The notes beneath the pieces were generated by a model. It was not told the origin of the DNA, made no database searches, and saw nothing but the letters and a program-made list of their open reading frames with translations. Source: Actinomycetes bacterium (GTDB taxonomy: Bacteria > Actinomycetota > Actinomycetes > Streptosporangiales > Streptosporangiaceae). From it: a stretch of DNA of 15,369 nucleotides. The DNA lies in contig JAOPYP010000559.1 of the NCBI GenBank assembly GCA_025964635.1, positions 1 to 15,369 on the forward strand. Reading direction: 5' to 3'. How positions within the stretch are numbered: position 1 is the first letter of the stretch; each line of letters starts with the position of its first letter. Positions 1-6,788 of the stretch are shown piece by piece. The translations under genes were made by a program, and so were the position numbers.

Positions 1-50
1 AATTGGCGGTCCGCCGGAGGCCGGCCCCGTAGAACGGTACGCTCCCCGGC

Positions 51-2186
51 ATGGGCTACCCGGGTGACGAGGGCGGCGGCCCGCCGGACAGCCGACTGGA
101 CGCGCCAGCTGGGCGCCGTAGTGGCCAGCGTGAAAGTACTGGGCGCCGTAGTGGCCAGCTAGAAAGCACTGGGCGCCGTGGCACCCAGCAGGAGAGTACG
201 CCACGCGCTGGAGTGTGGCGGCCGGTGCCGGGTGAGGAAGACCCAGGAGTAGCGGCCGGTCGGCCGGGCCAGTTCGGCGGTGGTCAGTCCAGCGGCGGTC
301 AGCCCAACGGCAGCCAGTTCGGCGGCGGTCAGTCCAGCGGCAGCCACCGGCGCCCGGACGGCGCCTCGTCCTACCCGGGCCCGGCCGCTGGCCCTGCAGG
401 CCTGGGCTACCCGGCACCCGCCCCGGGAGCGGCGGGATACGCGCCCGCCAGTCCGGAACCGGGATCCAGGCGCGGAACCGGACGGCGCGGACGCGAAACA
501 GCCGGGGCCAGCGACTCCGGGCGCAGCGACTCCGGGCGCAGCGAGCCGGGGCCCGGCAACTCTGGACCCCGTGCCGCGAGGGCGGTCCAGACCGCACCGC
601 GGGCGGTCAGCGGCGGGCCCGCGTCGCGGGAGAACACGTGGCGCCGCCCAGAGCGGCGGCCTGGCCAGGAGATCCAGGGAGGGCCGGGGAACGGTCCGGC
701 CAGCGGCGGATCCGGATCACCGCCCCGCGGGTCGCTATGGAGCGCCGGGGCGTTCCGGACCGCGGGTCCCGGCGGGCGCGGCCCGGTCCGGGGATTCCCG
801 CCCGCCCCCGGAGCGCCCGACCCGGTGTACCCGCCGGGCCAGTTCTCGCCCTGGAACACGCCCGCGCTCCGGGCCATCAGCGCCGCGGGGCGTCCCGGCC
901 TGACTGCCGGAGCCGAGCCCGGTACAGCGGAGCCGGAGTACTCGCTGCTGGCCGTGAGCGACCCGTCGGCGGACGCCACGGCCACCCAGACCTGGGCGGT
1001 GCTCAACGACGCCCAGCTGGGTGAGTGGAGCGCGGCCCCGGCGCGGCCCGGGCGGGACGAGAGCGGAGCCCCCGGGACCGGCGAGAGTGCCCAGACCGGG
1101 CCACGAGGGTTCTTCGAGCCGCCCGGCGGCCTCGCAGCGCCATCCGGGTCCACGGCACCCGCCGGGCACGCGGCGCCGTCCGGGTACGCGGGCCAGACCG
1201 GGCACCCCGGCGAGGCTGGTTTCCCCGGCGAGCCCGGATATCGGGGCCAGACCGGGCACCCCGGCGAGGGTGGCCTGCCCGGCGAGCCGGGATACCCGGG
1301 CCAGACCGACCCGTCGCTGCGGGCGGCCCGGCCGGGGGGGCGGCTGGCGGCCCGGCAGAGCCGCCAGCTGGACACCGGCGAGATCCAGGCGCCGGACACC
1401 GGCGCGGGCGGAACCAGGGCCGCGCGGTCCGCAGCGCGGGGCGGCAAGCCCCGCAAACCGCGCCGGCCGCCCAGCCGGGCCCGGATGTGGCTCATGCCGC
1501 TGGTCATGATGGTGGTCGTCATCGTCCTGATCACCGCGGCCTATCTGCACTTCGCCAGGGGGCAGGCGAACGCGCCGGCCGCCGCGCCGACGGCGCGGCA
1601 GAACGCAGCGTCCAGCAGCGCGTCACCCACCCTCGGCCCCTGGAGGCACATCACCACCCGGGCCGAGGATCCGACCGCCCTGGCGCTCAGCGAGCTGTTC
1701 CCGGCCCGTTACTCCGCGGGCGGGACCGTAGCCCGGACCACCCAGCGGTCCGGGCGCAACTGCCCGGGCACGGTGCTGGGGAACCGGCTGCGGGCCGCCG
1801 TGCGCAAGGCCGGCTGCACCCAGGTCATGCGCGCGAGCTACCTGTCCGCCGGGCAGAAGATCATGGCCACCATCGGCGTGCTGAACCTGGCCAACGTGAC
1901 CGACGCGGAGCGCGCCGGAAAGGCGACCGGCGCGACCGCGTTCATCAAGCAACTGCCGGCCGCGCACGGCCCGACCAAGAACCTGATGAAGGGGACCGGG
2001 CTGGAAGAGGCCCAGATCAAGGGCCACTACCTGATCCTGACCTGGGCCGAGTTCACCAACCTGCGGGCGCCGGGCAGCGCGGCCCGGCGCAGGGAGCTGG
2101 ACACGTTCTCCCGGCAACTGGTGACCAGTACCGCTGGCATCAGCCTGGCCAGCCGCATGGTGTTCGGCAAACCGCAGATCCCGTAG
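51..2186 (+). CDS. single-pass membrane protein, long repetitive cytoplasmic region, extracytoplasmic C-terminal domain; unknown function
   Basis: I do not recognise a named family. Residues 1 to about 475 are Gly/Pro/Ala/Arg/Ser-rich and probably disordered, with several repeats: three 10-residue GRRSGQ-type units near residues 20-49, Gln/Gly-rich GGGQSSG units, SDSGR units, and a collagen-like run of 14 Gly-X-Y triplets at residues 378-419. A basic stretch precedes one membrane helix at about 480-502, so the N-terminus should be inside and the C-terminal ~205 residues outside. That outer domain looks globular and holds the only two cysteines I see, C571 and C589, which could form a disulfide. 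The start is uncertain: an in-frame stop lies at 30-32 and no Shine-Dalgarno sequence precedes the ATG. The gene converges on truA and ends inside a repeat. Coding is supported by the hydrophobic helix and the ordered C-terminal domain; a structural or sensory surface role is only a guess. Confidence 0.75.
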   Translation: MGYPGDEGGGPPDSRLDAPAGRRSGQRESTGRRSGQLESTGRRGTQQESTPRAGVWRPVPGEEDPGVAAGRPGQFGGGQSSGGQPNGSQFGGGQSSGSHRRPDGASSYPGPAAGPAGLGYPAPAPGAAGYAPASPEPGSRRGTGRRGRETAGASDSGRSDSGRSEPGPGNSGPRAARAVQTAPRAVSGGPASRENTWRRPERRPGQEIQGGPGNGPASGGSGSPPRGSLWSAGAFRTAGPGGRGPVRGFPPAPGAPDPVYPPGQFSPWNTPALRAISAAGRPGLTAGAEPGTAEPEYSLLAVSDPSADATATQTWAVLNDAQLGEWSAAPARPGRDESGAPGTGESAQTGPRGFFEPPGGLAAPSGSTAPAGHAAPSGYAGQTGHPGEAGFPGEPGYRGQTGHPGEGGLPGEPGYPGQTDPSLRAARPGGRLAARQSRQLDTGEIQAPDTGAGGTRAARSAARGGKPRKPRRPPSRARMWLMPLVMMVVVIVLITAAYLHFARGQANAPAAAPTARQNAASSSASPTLGPWRHITTRAEDPTALALSELFPARYSAGGTVARTTQRSGRNCPGTVLGNRLRAAVRKAGCTQVMRASYLSAGQKIMATIGVLNLANVTDAERAGKATGATAFIKQLPAAHGPTKNLMKGTGLEEAQIKGHYLILTWAEFTNLRAPGSAARRRELDTFSRQLVTSTAGISLASRMVFGKPQIP
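109..198 (+). repeat. three tandem 30-bp in-frame repeats
   Basis: Units run 109-138, 139-168 and 169-198, each starting CTGGGCGCCGT. The first two differ at only a few positions; the third is more diverged. Each encodes ten residues of the type GRRSGQ(R/L)EST in the N-terminal part of the membrane protein. The 30-bp length keeps the frame, so copy number could change without breaking the gene. Confidence 0.85.
1182..1307 (+). repeat. collagen-like Gly-X-Y coding tract with an internal 54-bp duplication
   Basis: Fourteen uninterrupted Gly-X-Y triplets (residues 378-419) include repeated GQT, GHP, GEP and GYP/GYR units. The block beginning GGCCAGACCGGGCACC occurs at about 1190 and again 54 bases later, so the tract grew at least partly by duplication of an 18-residue unit. 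The triplets sit on the predicted cytoplasmic side of the membrane helix, which is unusual for collagen-like repeats. Confidence 0.85.
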
Positions 2187-2274
2187 CCGGGCAAGTTCAG
2201 CCGGAAAGTGGCCTAGCCGGGCGAGTTCAGCCGGGAGGCGGCTCACCCGGGGCGAGGTCAGCCGGGAGGCGGCT
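2184..2274. repeat. about three tandem 30-31-bp hairpin repeats at a convergent gene junction
   Basis: Units run 2184-2213, 2214-2243 and 2244-2274, with a partial fourth start after that. The first begins exactly at the TAG stop of the plus-strand membrane-protein gene, and the third encodes the last residues and stop of truA on the minus strand. Units two and three contain AGCCG-GGAGG-CGGCT, a 5-bp stem with a 5-nt loop. The array could act as a two-way terminator, but there is no U-tract. Confidence 0.8.
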
Positions 2275-3115
2275 CACCCGGGGCGCGCTCGGCGACAGCG
2301 GGCCGGACCCGCCGGGTGGCCAGAGCCCGCTGGGCGAGCTGGCCCGGCGGCGGGTAACGAACCTCTTCCAGGCAGAGCCCGTGCGGCGGGACGACCGGGA
2401 CGGCAGGGTCGCGGACCCGGCCCGTGAGGACCTGGGCTGGCCAGGACGGTGGCCTGGCCCCCTCGCCCACCTTGAGGAGCGCGCCCACCAGGGCCCGCAC
2501 CATCGAGTGACAGAACGCGTCCGCGACCACGGTGGCCTCGGCCACCGTGGGCTCCGGCCGCGCCCAGGAGAGGGAGAGAAGCTCGCGCACCGTGGTCGCC
2601 CCCTCGCGGCGGCGGCAGAAGGCGGCGAAGTCATGCTCGCCAAGCAGGAGCCCGGCGGCCTCGTTGATGGCGCCGACGTCCACCCCGTGGCGGTACCAGA
2701 GGGTGTCGTGCCGGCGCAGCGGGTCCGGCCCGGTCACGTCGTCGCAGACCCGGTAGGAGTAGCGGCGGCTCACAGCGGAGAACCGGGCGTCAAACCCGTC
2801 CGGGGCGGGGGCGACCCGGCGGACCCGGACGTCGGGCGGCAGCAGGCCAGCCAGCCTGCGCAGGAGGGCGGGCGCCGCCTCGAGCCACGCCATCGCAGGC
2901 AGATCGGCGTGAGCCACCTGGCCCCGCGCGTGCACGCCAGCATCGGTCCGGCCCGCCACGGTGAGCTGGACCGGGCCGGCCCGGTCCAGCACCCGGGTCA
3001 GCGCGTCCTCCAGCACCTGCTGGACGGTGCGCTGGGCAGGCTGGCGGGCCCAGCCGGAAAAGCCGCCGCCGTCGTAGCTGAGGTCGATCCGGACCCGGCA
3101 GGCCTCAGGACGCAA
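2258..3115 (-). CDS. truA: tRNA pseudouridine(38-40) synthase TruA
   Basis: TruA converts uridines 38, 39 and 40 of the anticodon stem-loop to pseudouridine in the cytoplasm. The catalytic motif AGRTDAGVHA is present with the aspartate at residue 58, matching D60 of E. coli, and the N-terminal motif SYDGGGFSGWARQP is typical. The 285 residues are slightly longer than usual; the last residues (APGEPPPG) are encoded by the tandem repeat at the gene's end and are probably not part of the fold. The start is a TTG 17 bp after the rplQ stop, with AGGGAG nine bases upstream; I see no better start before the conserved domain. It closes the alpha operon, the usual actinobacterial position. Confidence 0.96.
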   Translation of the reverse strand: MRPEACRVRIDLSYDGGGFSGWARQPAQRTVQQVLEDALTRVLDRAGPVQLTVAGRTDAGVHARGQVAHADLPAMAWLEAAPALLRRLAGLLPPDVRVRRVAPAPDGFDARFSAVSRRYSYRVCDDVTGPDPLRRHDTLWYRHGVDVGAINEAAGLLLGEHDFAAFCRRREGATTVRELLSLSWARPEPTVAEATVVADAFCHSMVRALVGALLKVGEGARPPSWPAQVLTGRVRDPAVPVVPPHGLCLEEVRYPPPGQLAQRALATRRVRPAVAERAPGEPPPG

Positions 3116-3132
3116 CGGCGACGGCTCCCTGG

Positions 3133-3768
3133 TTACTTCTCCGACGCCTTGGCGGAGTCCCCGTCCTCGGCGTCAGCCGAGTCATCCGTCGCGGTCTCGT
3201 CCTCGGCCACCGTGTCCTCGGCACCCGTGTCCTCGGCCGCCGTGTCCTCCACTGCGGTGTCCTCGGCCACGCTGGCCTCGGCCACCGGGGCGTCCGCCTC
3301 GGCCGTGGCGTCAGCGTCGGCCACCTCGGTCGTCTCGCCCGCCGGAGCCGCGGCCGGGCGGCCGGCGGCCTGAGGCCGCCGTCCCCGGCGGCGGCGCGGC
3401 TTGGCTTCGGTTTCCTCCTGGACCAGCTCGATGACCGCGAGTGGAGCGTTGTCGCCCTTACGCGGGCCGATCTTGGTGATCCGCGTGTAGCCGCCCTCAC
3501 GGGTGGCGAACTGAGGCCCGATCTCGGTGAACAGGGTGTGCACCACGCCCTTGTCGGTGACCACGGTGAGCACCTCGCGCCGCGCGGACAGGTCCCCCCG
3601 CTTGGCGAAGGTGATCAGCCGCTCGGCGTACGGCCGGAGCCGCCGGGCCTTGGCCTCGGTCGTCGTGATCTTGCCGTGCTCGAACAAGGCAGTCGCCAGG
3701 TTCGCCAGCAGGTGACGCTGGTGGGCTGCACTGCCGCCCAGCCGGCGGCCCTTGGTGGGCGTGGGCAT
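3133..3768 (-). CDS. rplQ: 50S ribosomal protein L17 with long acidic C-terminal tail
   Basis: L17 is a large-subunit protein near the peptide exit tunnel. The core occupies about residues 1-115, beginning MPTPTKGRRLGGSAAHQRHL and containing the conserved HGKITTTEAKARRLRPYAERLIT stretch. It is followed by a basic RRRRGRR linker and an Ala/Glu/Asp/Thr-rich tail of about 80 residues with imperfect five-residue units of the type (A/V)EDT(A/V/G), encoded by 15-bp repeats. At 211 residues it is far longer than E. coli L17 (127); long acidic tails are common in actinobacterial L17. A GAGGAG lies upstream of the ATG. The gap to rpoA is 60 bp and holds a strong hairpin. Confidence 0.97.
   Translation of the reverse strand: MPTPTKGRRLGGSAAHQRHLLANLATALFEHGKITTTEAKARRLRPYAERLITFAKRGDLSARREVLTVVTDKGVVHTLFTEIGPQFATREGGYTRITKIGPRKGDNAPLAVIELVQEETEAKPRRRRGRRPQAAGRPAAAPAGETTEVADADATAEADAPVAEASVAEDTAVEDTAAEDTGAEDTVAEDETATDDSADAEDGDSAKASEK
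3230..3290 (-). repeat. 15-bp in-frame repeats in the rplQ tail
   Basis: On the plus strand the phrase GTGTCCTCGGC or close variants recur about every 15 bases, encoding the (A/V)EDT units of the L17 tail. The units are imperfect, which suggests old slippage expansion held in frame. Confidence 0.7.
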
Positions 3769-3789
3769 CGGAACGTTCTCCTCGGTTCG

Positions 3790-3816
3790 CTGGCCGGGCC
3801 GGTCCGGCCCGGCCAG
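3790..3816 (-). other. intercistronic hairpin between rpoA and rplQ
   Basis: An exact 11-bp inverted repeat, CTGGCCGGGCC and its complement, surrounds a 5-nt loop. It starts about 13 nt after the rpoA stop codon in the direction of transcription. No U-run follows, so it fits an RNA-stability or processing element, or a weak attenuator, better than a classical terminator. Confidence 0.7.
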
Positions 3817-3828
3817 TACTACTCAGGA

Positions 3829-4845
3829 TCAGTACTGCTCGGTCTCGACGTAGCTGTCGTCGTCGTCCGCGCCGTAGCTGTCGGCTGCGCTACCAGGGTC
3901 GAATCCCGGCGGGGAGTCCTTGAGCGCGAGGCCCATGTCAACCAGCTTCTGCTTGACTTCCTCGATCGACTTGGCGCCGAAGTTACGGATGTCGAGCAGG
4001 TCCTGCTCACTGCGGGCGACCAGTTCGCCCACGGTGTGAATGCCCTCGCGCTTGAGGCAGTTGTACGAGCGGACGGTGAGGTTCAGCTCCTCGATCGGCA
4101 GCGCCAGGTCGGCCGCGAGCGCGGCGTCCGTTGGCGACGGCCCGATGTCGATGCCCTCGGCCTCCACATTCAGCTCGCGGGCCAGGCCGAACAGCTCGAC
4201 AAGGGTCTTGCCCGCGCTGGCCACGGCGTCCCGGGGACGCATGGACGGCTTGGTCTCCACGTCGAGGATGAGCTTGTCGAAGTCGGTCCGCTGCTCCACG
4301 CGGGTGGCCTCGACCTTGTAGGTGACCCGCATCACCGGCGAGTAGATGGAGTCGATCGGGATACGGCCGATCTCCTGGCCGGGCTGCTTGTTCTGGGCGG
4401 CGGAGACGTAGCCGCGGCCGCGCTCGACCGTGAGTTCCATCTCCAGCTTGCCCTTGGCGTTCAGGGTGGCGATGTGCAGGTCCGGGTTGTGCACCTCGAC
4501 CCCAGCCGGCGGCGCGATGTCCGCGGCGGTCACCTCACCGGGTCCCTGCTTGCGCAGGTACATGACTACCGGCTCGTCCTGCTCCGAGGAAACGACCAGG
4601 GCCTTGAGGTTGAGGATGACGTCGGTGACATCTTCCTGGACCCCGGGGACCGTGGAGAACTCGTGCAGGACACCCTCGATCCGGATGCTGGTGACGGCCG
4701 CACCGGGGATCGAGGAGAGCAGCGTACGGCGGACCGAGTTCCCGATGGTGTAGCCGAAACCTGGCTCCAGCGGCTCGATGACGAACCGCGACCGGAAGTC
4801 GCCGACCTGCTCTTCATTCAGAGACGGACGCTGGGCGATGAGCAT
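3829..4845 (-). CDS. rpoA: DNA-directed RNA polymerase subunit alpha
   Basis: The alpha dimer nucleates RNA polymerase assembly, and its C-terminal domain contacts UP elements and activators. The N-terminal domain shows the hallmark LEPGFGYTIGNSVRRTLLSS near residues 26-45. The C-terminal domain carries the conserved LNLTVRSYNCLKREGI and NFGAKSIEEVKQKL helix-hairpin-helix motifs. The last ~30 residues form an acidic tail ending YGADDDDSYVETEQY. The 338-residue length is normal. The ATG is preceded by AAAGGGG. A 128-bp gap containing a strong hairpin separates it from rpsD, so its level may be set partly independently of the upstream ribosomal genes. Confidence 0.99.
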   Translation of the reverse strand: MLIAQRPSLNEEQVGDFRSRFVIEPLEPGFGYTIGNSVRRTLLSSIPGAAVTSIRIEGVLHEFSTVPGVQEDVTDVILNLKALVVSSEQDEPVVMYLRKQGPGEVTAADIAPPAGVEVHNPDLHIATLNAKGKLEMELTVERGRGYVSAAQNKQPGQEIGRIPIDSIYSPVMRVTYKVEATRVEQRTDFDKLILDVETKPSMRPRDAVASAGKTLVELFGLARELNVEAEGIDIGPSPTDAALAADLALPIEELNLTVRSYNCLKREGIHTVGELVARSEQDLLDIRNFGAKSIEEVKQKLVDMGLALKDSPPGFDPGSAADSYGADDDDSYVETEQY

Positions 4846-4937
4846 TGGTACCCCTTTCCGCGACGCCCGCTATTTGACGTCGCGATCTTCTGACGGCGAG
4901 CCAGATGCCGGTACGGCTCTGGCCGCCGTCCCCCGCT

Positions 4938-4961
4938 GGGCCGCCGCCCATGCGGCGGCCC
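4938..4961 (-). other. intercistronic hairpin between rpsD and rpoA
   Basis: A perfect 10-bp stem (GGGCCGCCGC with GCGGCGGCCC) closes a 4-nt loop, about 12 nt after the rpsD stop. There is no U-tract. In an operon that must continue into rpoA it is more likely an attenuator or an RNA end-stabilising structure than a full terminator. Confidence 0.7.
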
Positions 4962-4973
4962 GTAGCGAGCGTA

Positions 4974-5600
4974 TTACTTCGAGTAGTACTCGACTATGAG
5001 CTGTTCCTGGACCTGGGTGTCGATCTGGGCCCGGGCCGGCAGGGCGTGGATCAGGATGCGCATCCTGTCCGGGATGACTTCCATCCAGGCGGGAGACGGC
5101 CGCTCGCCGGCTTCGGCGCGCGCCACCACCATCGGGGTCAGCTCCATCGAGCCTGGCTTGACCCCGATGATGTCGTTCTCGCTCACCCGGTAAGACGGAA
5201 TGTCCACCTTCTTGCCGTTGACCACGAAGTGACCGTGCCGGACCAGCTGGCGGGCCATGTCCCGGCTCTTGGCGAACCCAGCCCGGTACACCACGTTGTC
5301 CAGGCGGCTCTCCAGAATCTGGAGCAGGTTCTCGCCGGTCATACCCCGCTTGCGGGTCGCTTCCTCATAGTAGCCGTGGAACTGCCGCTCGAGGATGCCG
5401 TAGACCCGGCGGGCCTTCTGCTTCTCCCGGATCTGGAGCAGGTACTCGCTCTCCTTGGGCCGGTTCCGGCCGTGCTCACCCGGCGGGTAGGGCCGGATCT
5501 CGATGGGGCACTTCGGCGAATCGCACTTAGCGCCCTTCAGGAACAGCTTCATCTTCTCGCGGCGGCAGAGCTTGCAGTCCGCGCCCGTGTATCGAGCCAT
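4974..5600 (-). CDS. rpsD: 30S ribosomal protein S4, zinc-binding (Cys4) form
   Basis: S4 is a primary 16S rRNA binding protein that starts assembly of the 30S body. The N-terminal zinc knuckle has four cysteines, C9, C12, C26 and C31 (C-X2-C-X13-C-X4-C), marking the zinc-bound form. The S4 RNA-binding domain follows (ESRLDNVVYRAGFAKSRDMARQLVRHGH, about residues 97-125), and the 208-residue length is typical. The start is an ATG with GAGGAG ten bases upstream; that ribosome binding site overlaps the rpsK stop region, and the two genes are 14 bp apart. In E. coli S4 represses the alpha operon; whether that happens here cannot be seen. Confidence 0.98.
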   Translation of the reverse strand: MARYTGADCKLCRREKMKLFLKGAKCDSPKCPIEIRPYPPGEHGRNRPKESEYLLQIREKQKARRVYGILERQFHGYYEEATRKRGMTGENLLQILESRLDNVVYRAGFAKSRDMARQLVRHGHFVVNGKKVDIPSYRVSENDIIGVKPGSMELTPMVVARAEAGERPSPAWMEVIPDRMRILIHALPARAQIDTQVQEQLIVEYYSK

Positions 5601-5614
5601 CTTCGCGCTACTCC

Positions 5615-6016
5615 TCAGACCCGGCGCCGCTTAGGCGGGCGGCAGCCATTGTGCGGAACCGGGGTGACGTCCTGGATCGAGCCGACTTCCAGGCCGGTCG
5701 CCTGCAGCGACCGGATGGCGGTCTCCCGTCCGGACCCAGGACCTTTGACGAATACGTCGACCTTGCGCATTCCGTGCTCCATGGCACGGCGCGCCGAGGC
5801 CTCCGCCGCCATCTGCGCCGCGAATGGCGTGGACTTGCGAGACCCCTTGAACCCGACCTGGCCCGACGAGGCCCAGGCAATGACGTTGCCCACCGGGTCG
5901 GTGATCGAGACGATGGTGTTGTTGAACGTGCTCCTGATGTGGGCGTGCCCGTGAGCGACGTTCTTCCGTTCTTTGCGGCGCACCTTCTTGGCGCCAGTGC
6001 GGCTCTTTGGCGGCAT
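5615..6016 (-). CDS. rpsK: 30S ribosomal protein S11
   Basis: S11 sits on the 30S platform and lines the mRNA exit region near the Shine-Dalgarno helix. Diagnostic features include HIRSTFNNTIVSITD at about residues 26-40, the WASSGQVGFKGSRKSTPFAAQ block, and the C-terminal DVTPVPHNGCRPPKRRRV. The protein is 133 residues, normal for the family, with a Lys/Arg-rich N-terminus. The ATG follows AGGAAG. It lies 87 bp downstream of rpsM, a gap with only a weak inverted repeat, and 14 bp upstream of rpsD. Confidence 0.99.
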   Translation of the reverse strand: MPPKSRTGAKKVRRKERKNVAHGHAHIRSTFNNTIVSITDPVGNVIAWASSGQVGFKGSRKSTPFAAQMAAEASARRAMEHGMRKVDVFVKGPGSGRETAIRSLQATGLEVGSIQDVTPVPHNGCRPPKRRRV

Positions 6017-6103
6017 CTGCTTCCTATTCAGTGAGGTCGTCGGTCCGCAGTGTGCCGAGGGTCCGGTGGTCTGGCCCCGGCCAGCAGTGGCAACGGGCGC
6101 GGA

Positions 6104-6484
6104 CTACTTCTTCCCGGCCTTCTTCTTGCCGGCCACTGTCTTCTTCCTGCCCTTGCGGGTGCGGGCGTTCGTCTGGGTGCGCTGCCCGTGTACCGGCAGC
6201 CCACGACGATGACGAATGCCCTGGTAGCACCCGATCTCGATCTTCCGGCGGATGTCCCCCTGCACCTCACGGCGCAGATCGCCTTCGACCCGGTAGGTCG
6301 CTTCGATCCAGTCACGGAGCCGGACCAGGTCGTCCTCTCCGAGTTGGTGGACCCGGGTGTCGCCGCTGACGCCGGTAGCGCTCAGCGTCTCGTGCGCACG
6401 GGTGCGCCCGATTCCGTAGATGTACGTGAGAGCGACCTCCAGCCGCTTATCGCGGGGGAGGTCGACGCCAACGAGGCGTGCCAT
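6104..6484 (-). CDS. rpsM: 30S ribosomal protein S13
   Basis: S13 forms intersubunit bridges to the 50S central protuberance and its tail contacts P-site tRNA. The family signature MARLVGVDLPRDKRLEVALTYIYGIG opens the protein, with the helix-hairpin-helix region after it and the conserved block from GCYQGIRHRR through HGQRTQTNARTRKG near the end. The very basic tail ends AGKKKAGKK. The 126-residue length is typical. The ATG is fixed by homology; the nearest purine-rich site, AAGGAG, is unusually far, about 12 nt away. The 142 bp before this gene hold a long perfect palindrome, so rpsM may be expressed partly separately from infA-rpmJ. Confidence 0.98.
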   Translation of the reverse strand: MARLVGVDLPRDKRLEVALTYIYGIGRTRAHETLSATGVSGDTRVHQLGEDDLVRLRDWIEATYRVEGDLRREVQGDIRRKIEIGCYQGIRHRRGLPVHGQRTQTNARTRKGRKKTVAGKKKAGKK

Positions 6485-6573
6485 GGGCGGGCAGTTCTCC
6501 TTTTCATCGAGGAGGTCGTACGCGCCGCTCCCCCGCCCCTGCCCGGGCCGGGCCCCGGCCTCCTACCGGGGGT

Positions 6574-6605
6574 AACACGCGTGCGGCCGGGGCCGCACGC
6601 GTGTT
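6574..6605. other. perfect 32-bp palindrome between rpmJ and rpsM
   Basis: AACACGCGTGCGGCC and its exact complement (15 bp each) are separated by two bases. In the transcript it lies about 20 nt after the rpmJ stop. It is one of the strongest structures in the window. No U-tract follows, so it could be a U-less terminator, an RNase processing or stability site, or a DNA palindrome bound by a dimeric protein. Confidence 0.75.
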
Positions 6606-6626
6606 GCGGTGCCTGTGGGTCGGGCG

Positions 6627-6740
6627 TCAGCCCTGGCGCTGCTTGTGCCGCGGGTCAGAGCAGATGACCATGACGCGGCCATGCCGCCTGATCACCCGGC
6701 ACTTGCTGCAAATCTTCTTCACACTCGGCTTGACCTTCAT
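6627..6740 (-). CDS. rpmJ: 50S ribosomal protein L36, zinc-binding form
   Basis: L36 is the smallest large-subunit protein. The 37 residues begin MKVKPSVKKICSKC and end RHKQRQG, and carry the complete zinc ligand set C11, C14, C27 and H32. This is the zinc-dependent form; a zinc-free paralogue might exist elsewhere in the genome but is not in this window. The ATG has GGAGGAGG just upstream. It follows infA by 48 bp, the usual pairing. Together with S14, S4 and the LID of adenylate kinase it makes four zinc-type proteins encoded in this window. Confidence 0.97.
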   Translation of the reverse strand: MKVKPSVKKICSKCRVIRRHGRVMVICSDPRHKQRQG

Positions 6741-6788
6741 CGTGGCCTCCTCCGGCGCTCGGACGGGTCAATGTCCTGCGTCAGTCCG

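Noticed and set aside
1..50. upstream gene end or promoter for the plus-strand gene
   Set aside because: The 50 bases show no clear promoter, no Shine-Dalgarno sequence before the ATG and no recognisable coding end.
1334..1340. run of seven G as a phase-variation or frameshift site
   Set aside because: The reading frame is intact across it and a run of seven G is not remarkable at this GC content.
407..1534. 375-codon minus-strand frame antisense to the membrane-protein gene
   Set aside because: It is Pro/Gly/Arg-rich without any domain and mirrors the repeats of the plus-strand gene, whose membrane helix and ordered C-terminus make it the better choice.
1025..3373. 782-codon plus-strand open frame overlapping the membrane-protein gene, truA and rplQ
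   Set aside because: It is antisense to truA and rplQ, which are certain, has no recognisable domain, and long open antisense frames are common in very GC-rich DNA.
3538..4893. 451-codon plus-strand frame
   Set aside because: It is antisense to rpoA and rplQ; a shadow of their codon bias.
6071..6084. small inverted repeat CTGGCC-CC-GGCCAG between rpsM and rpsK
   Set aside because: Only five or six pairs with a tiny loop in GC-rich DNA; too weak to annotate.
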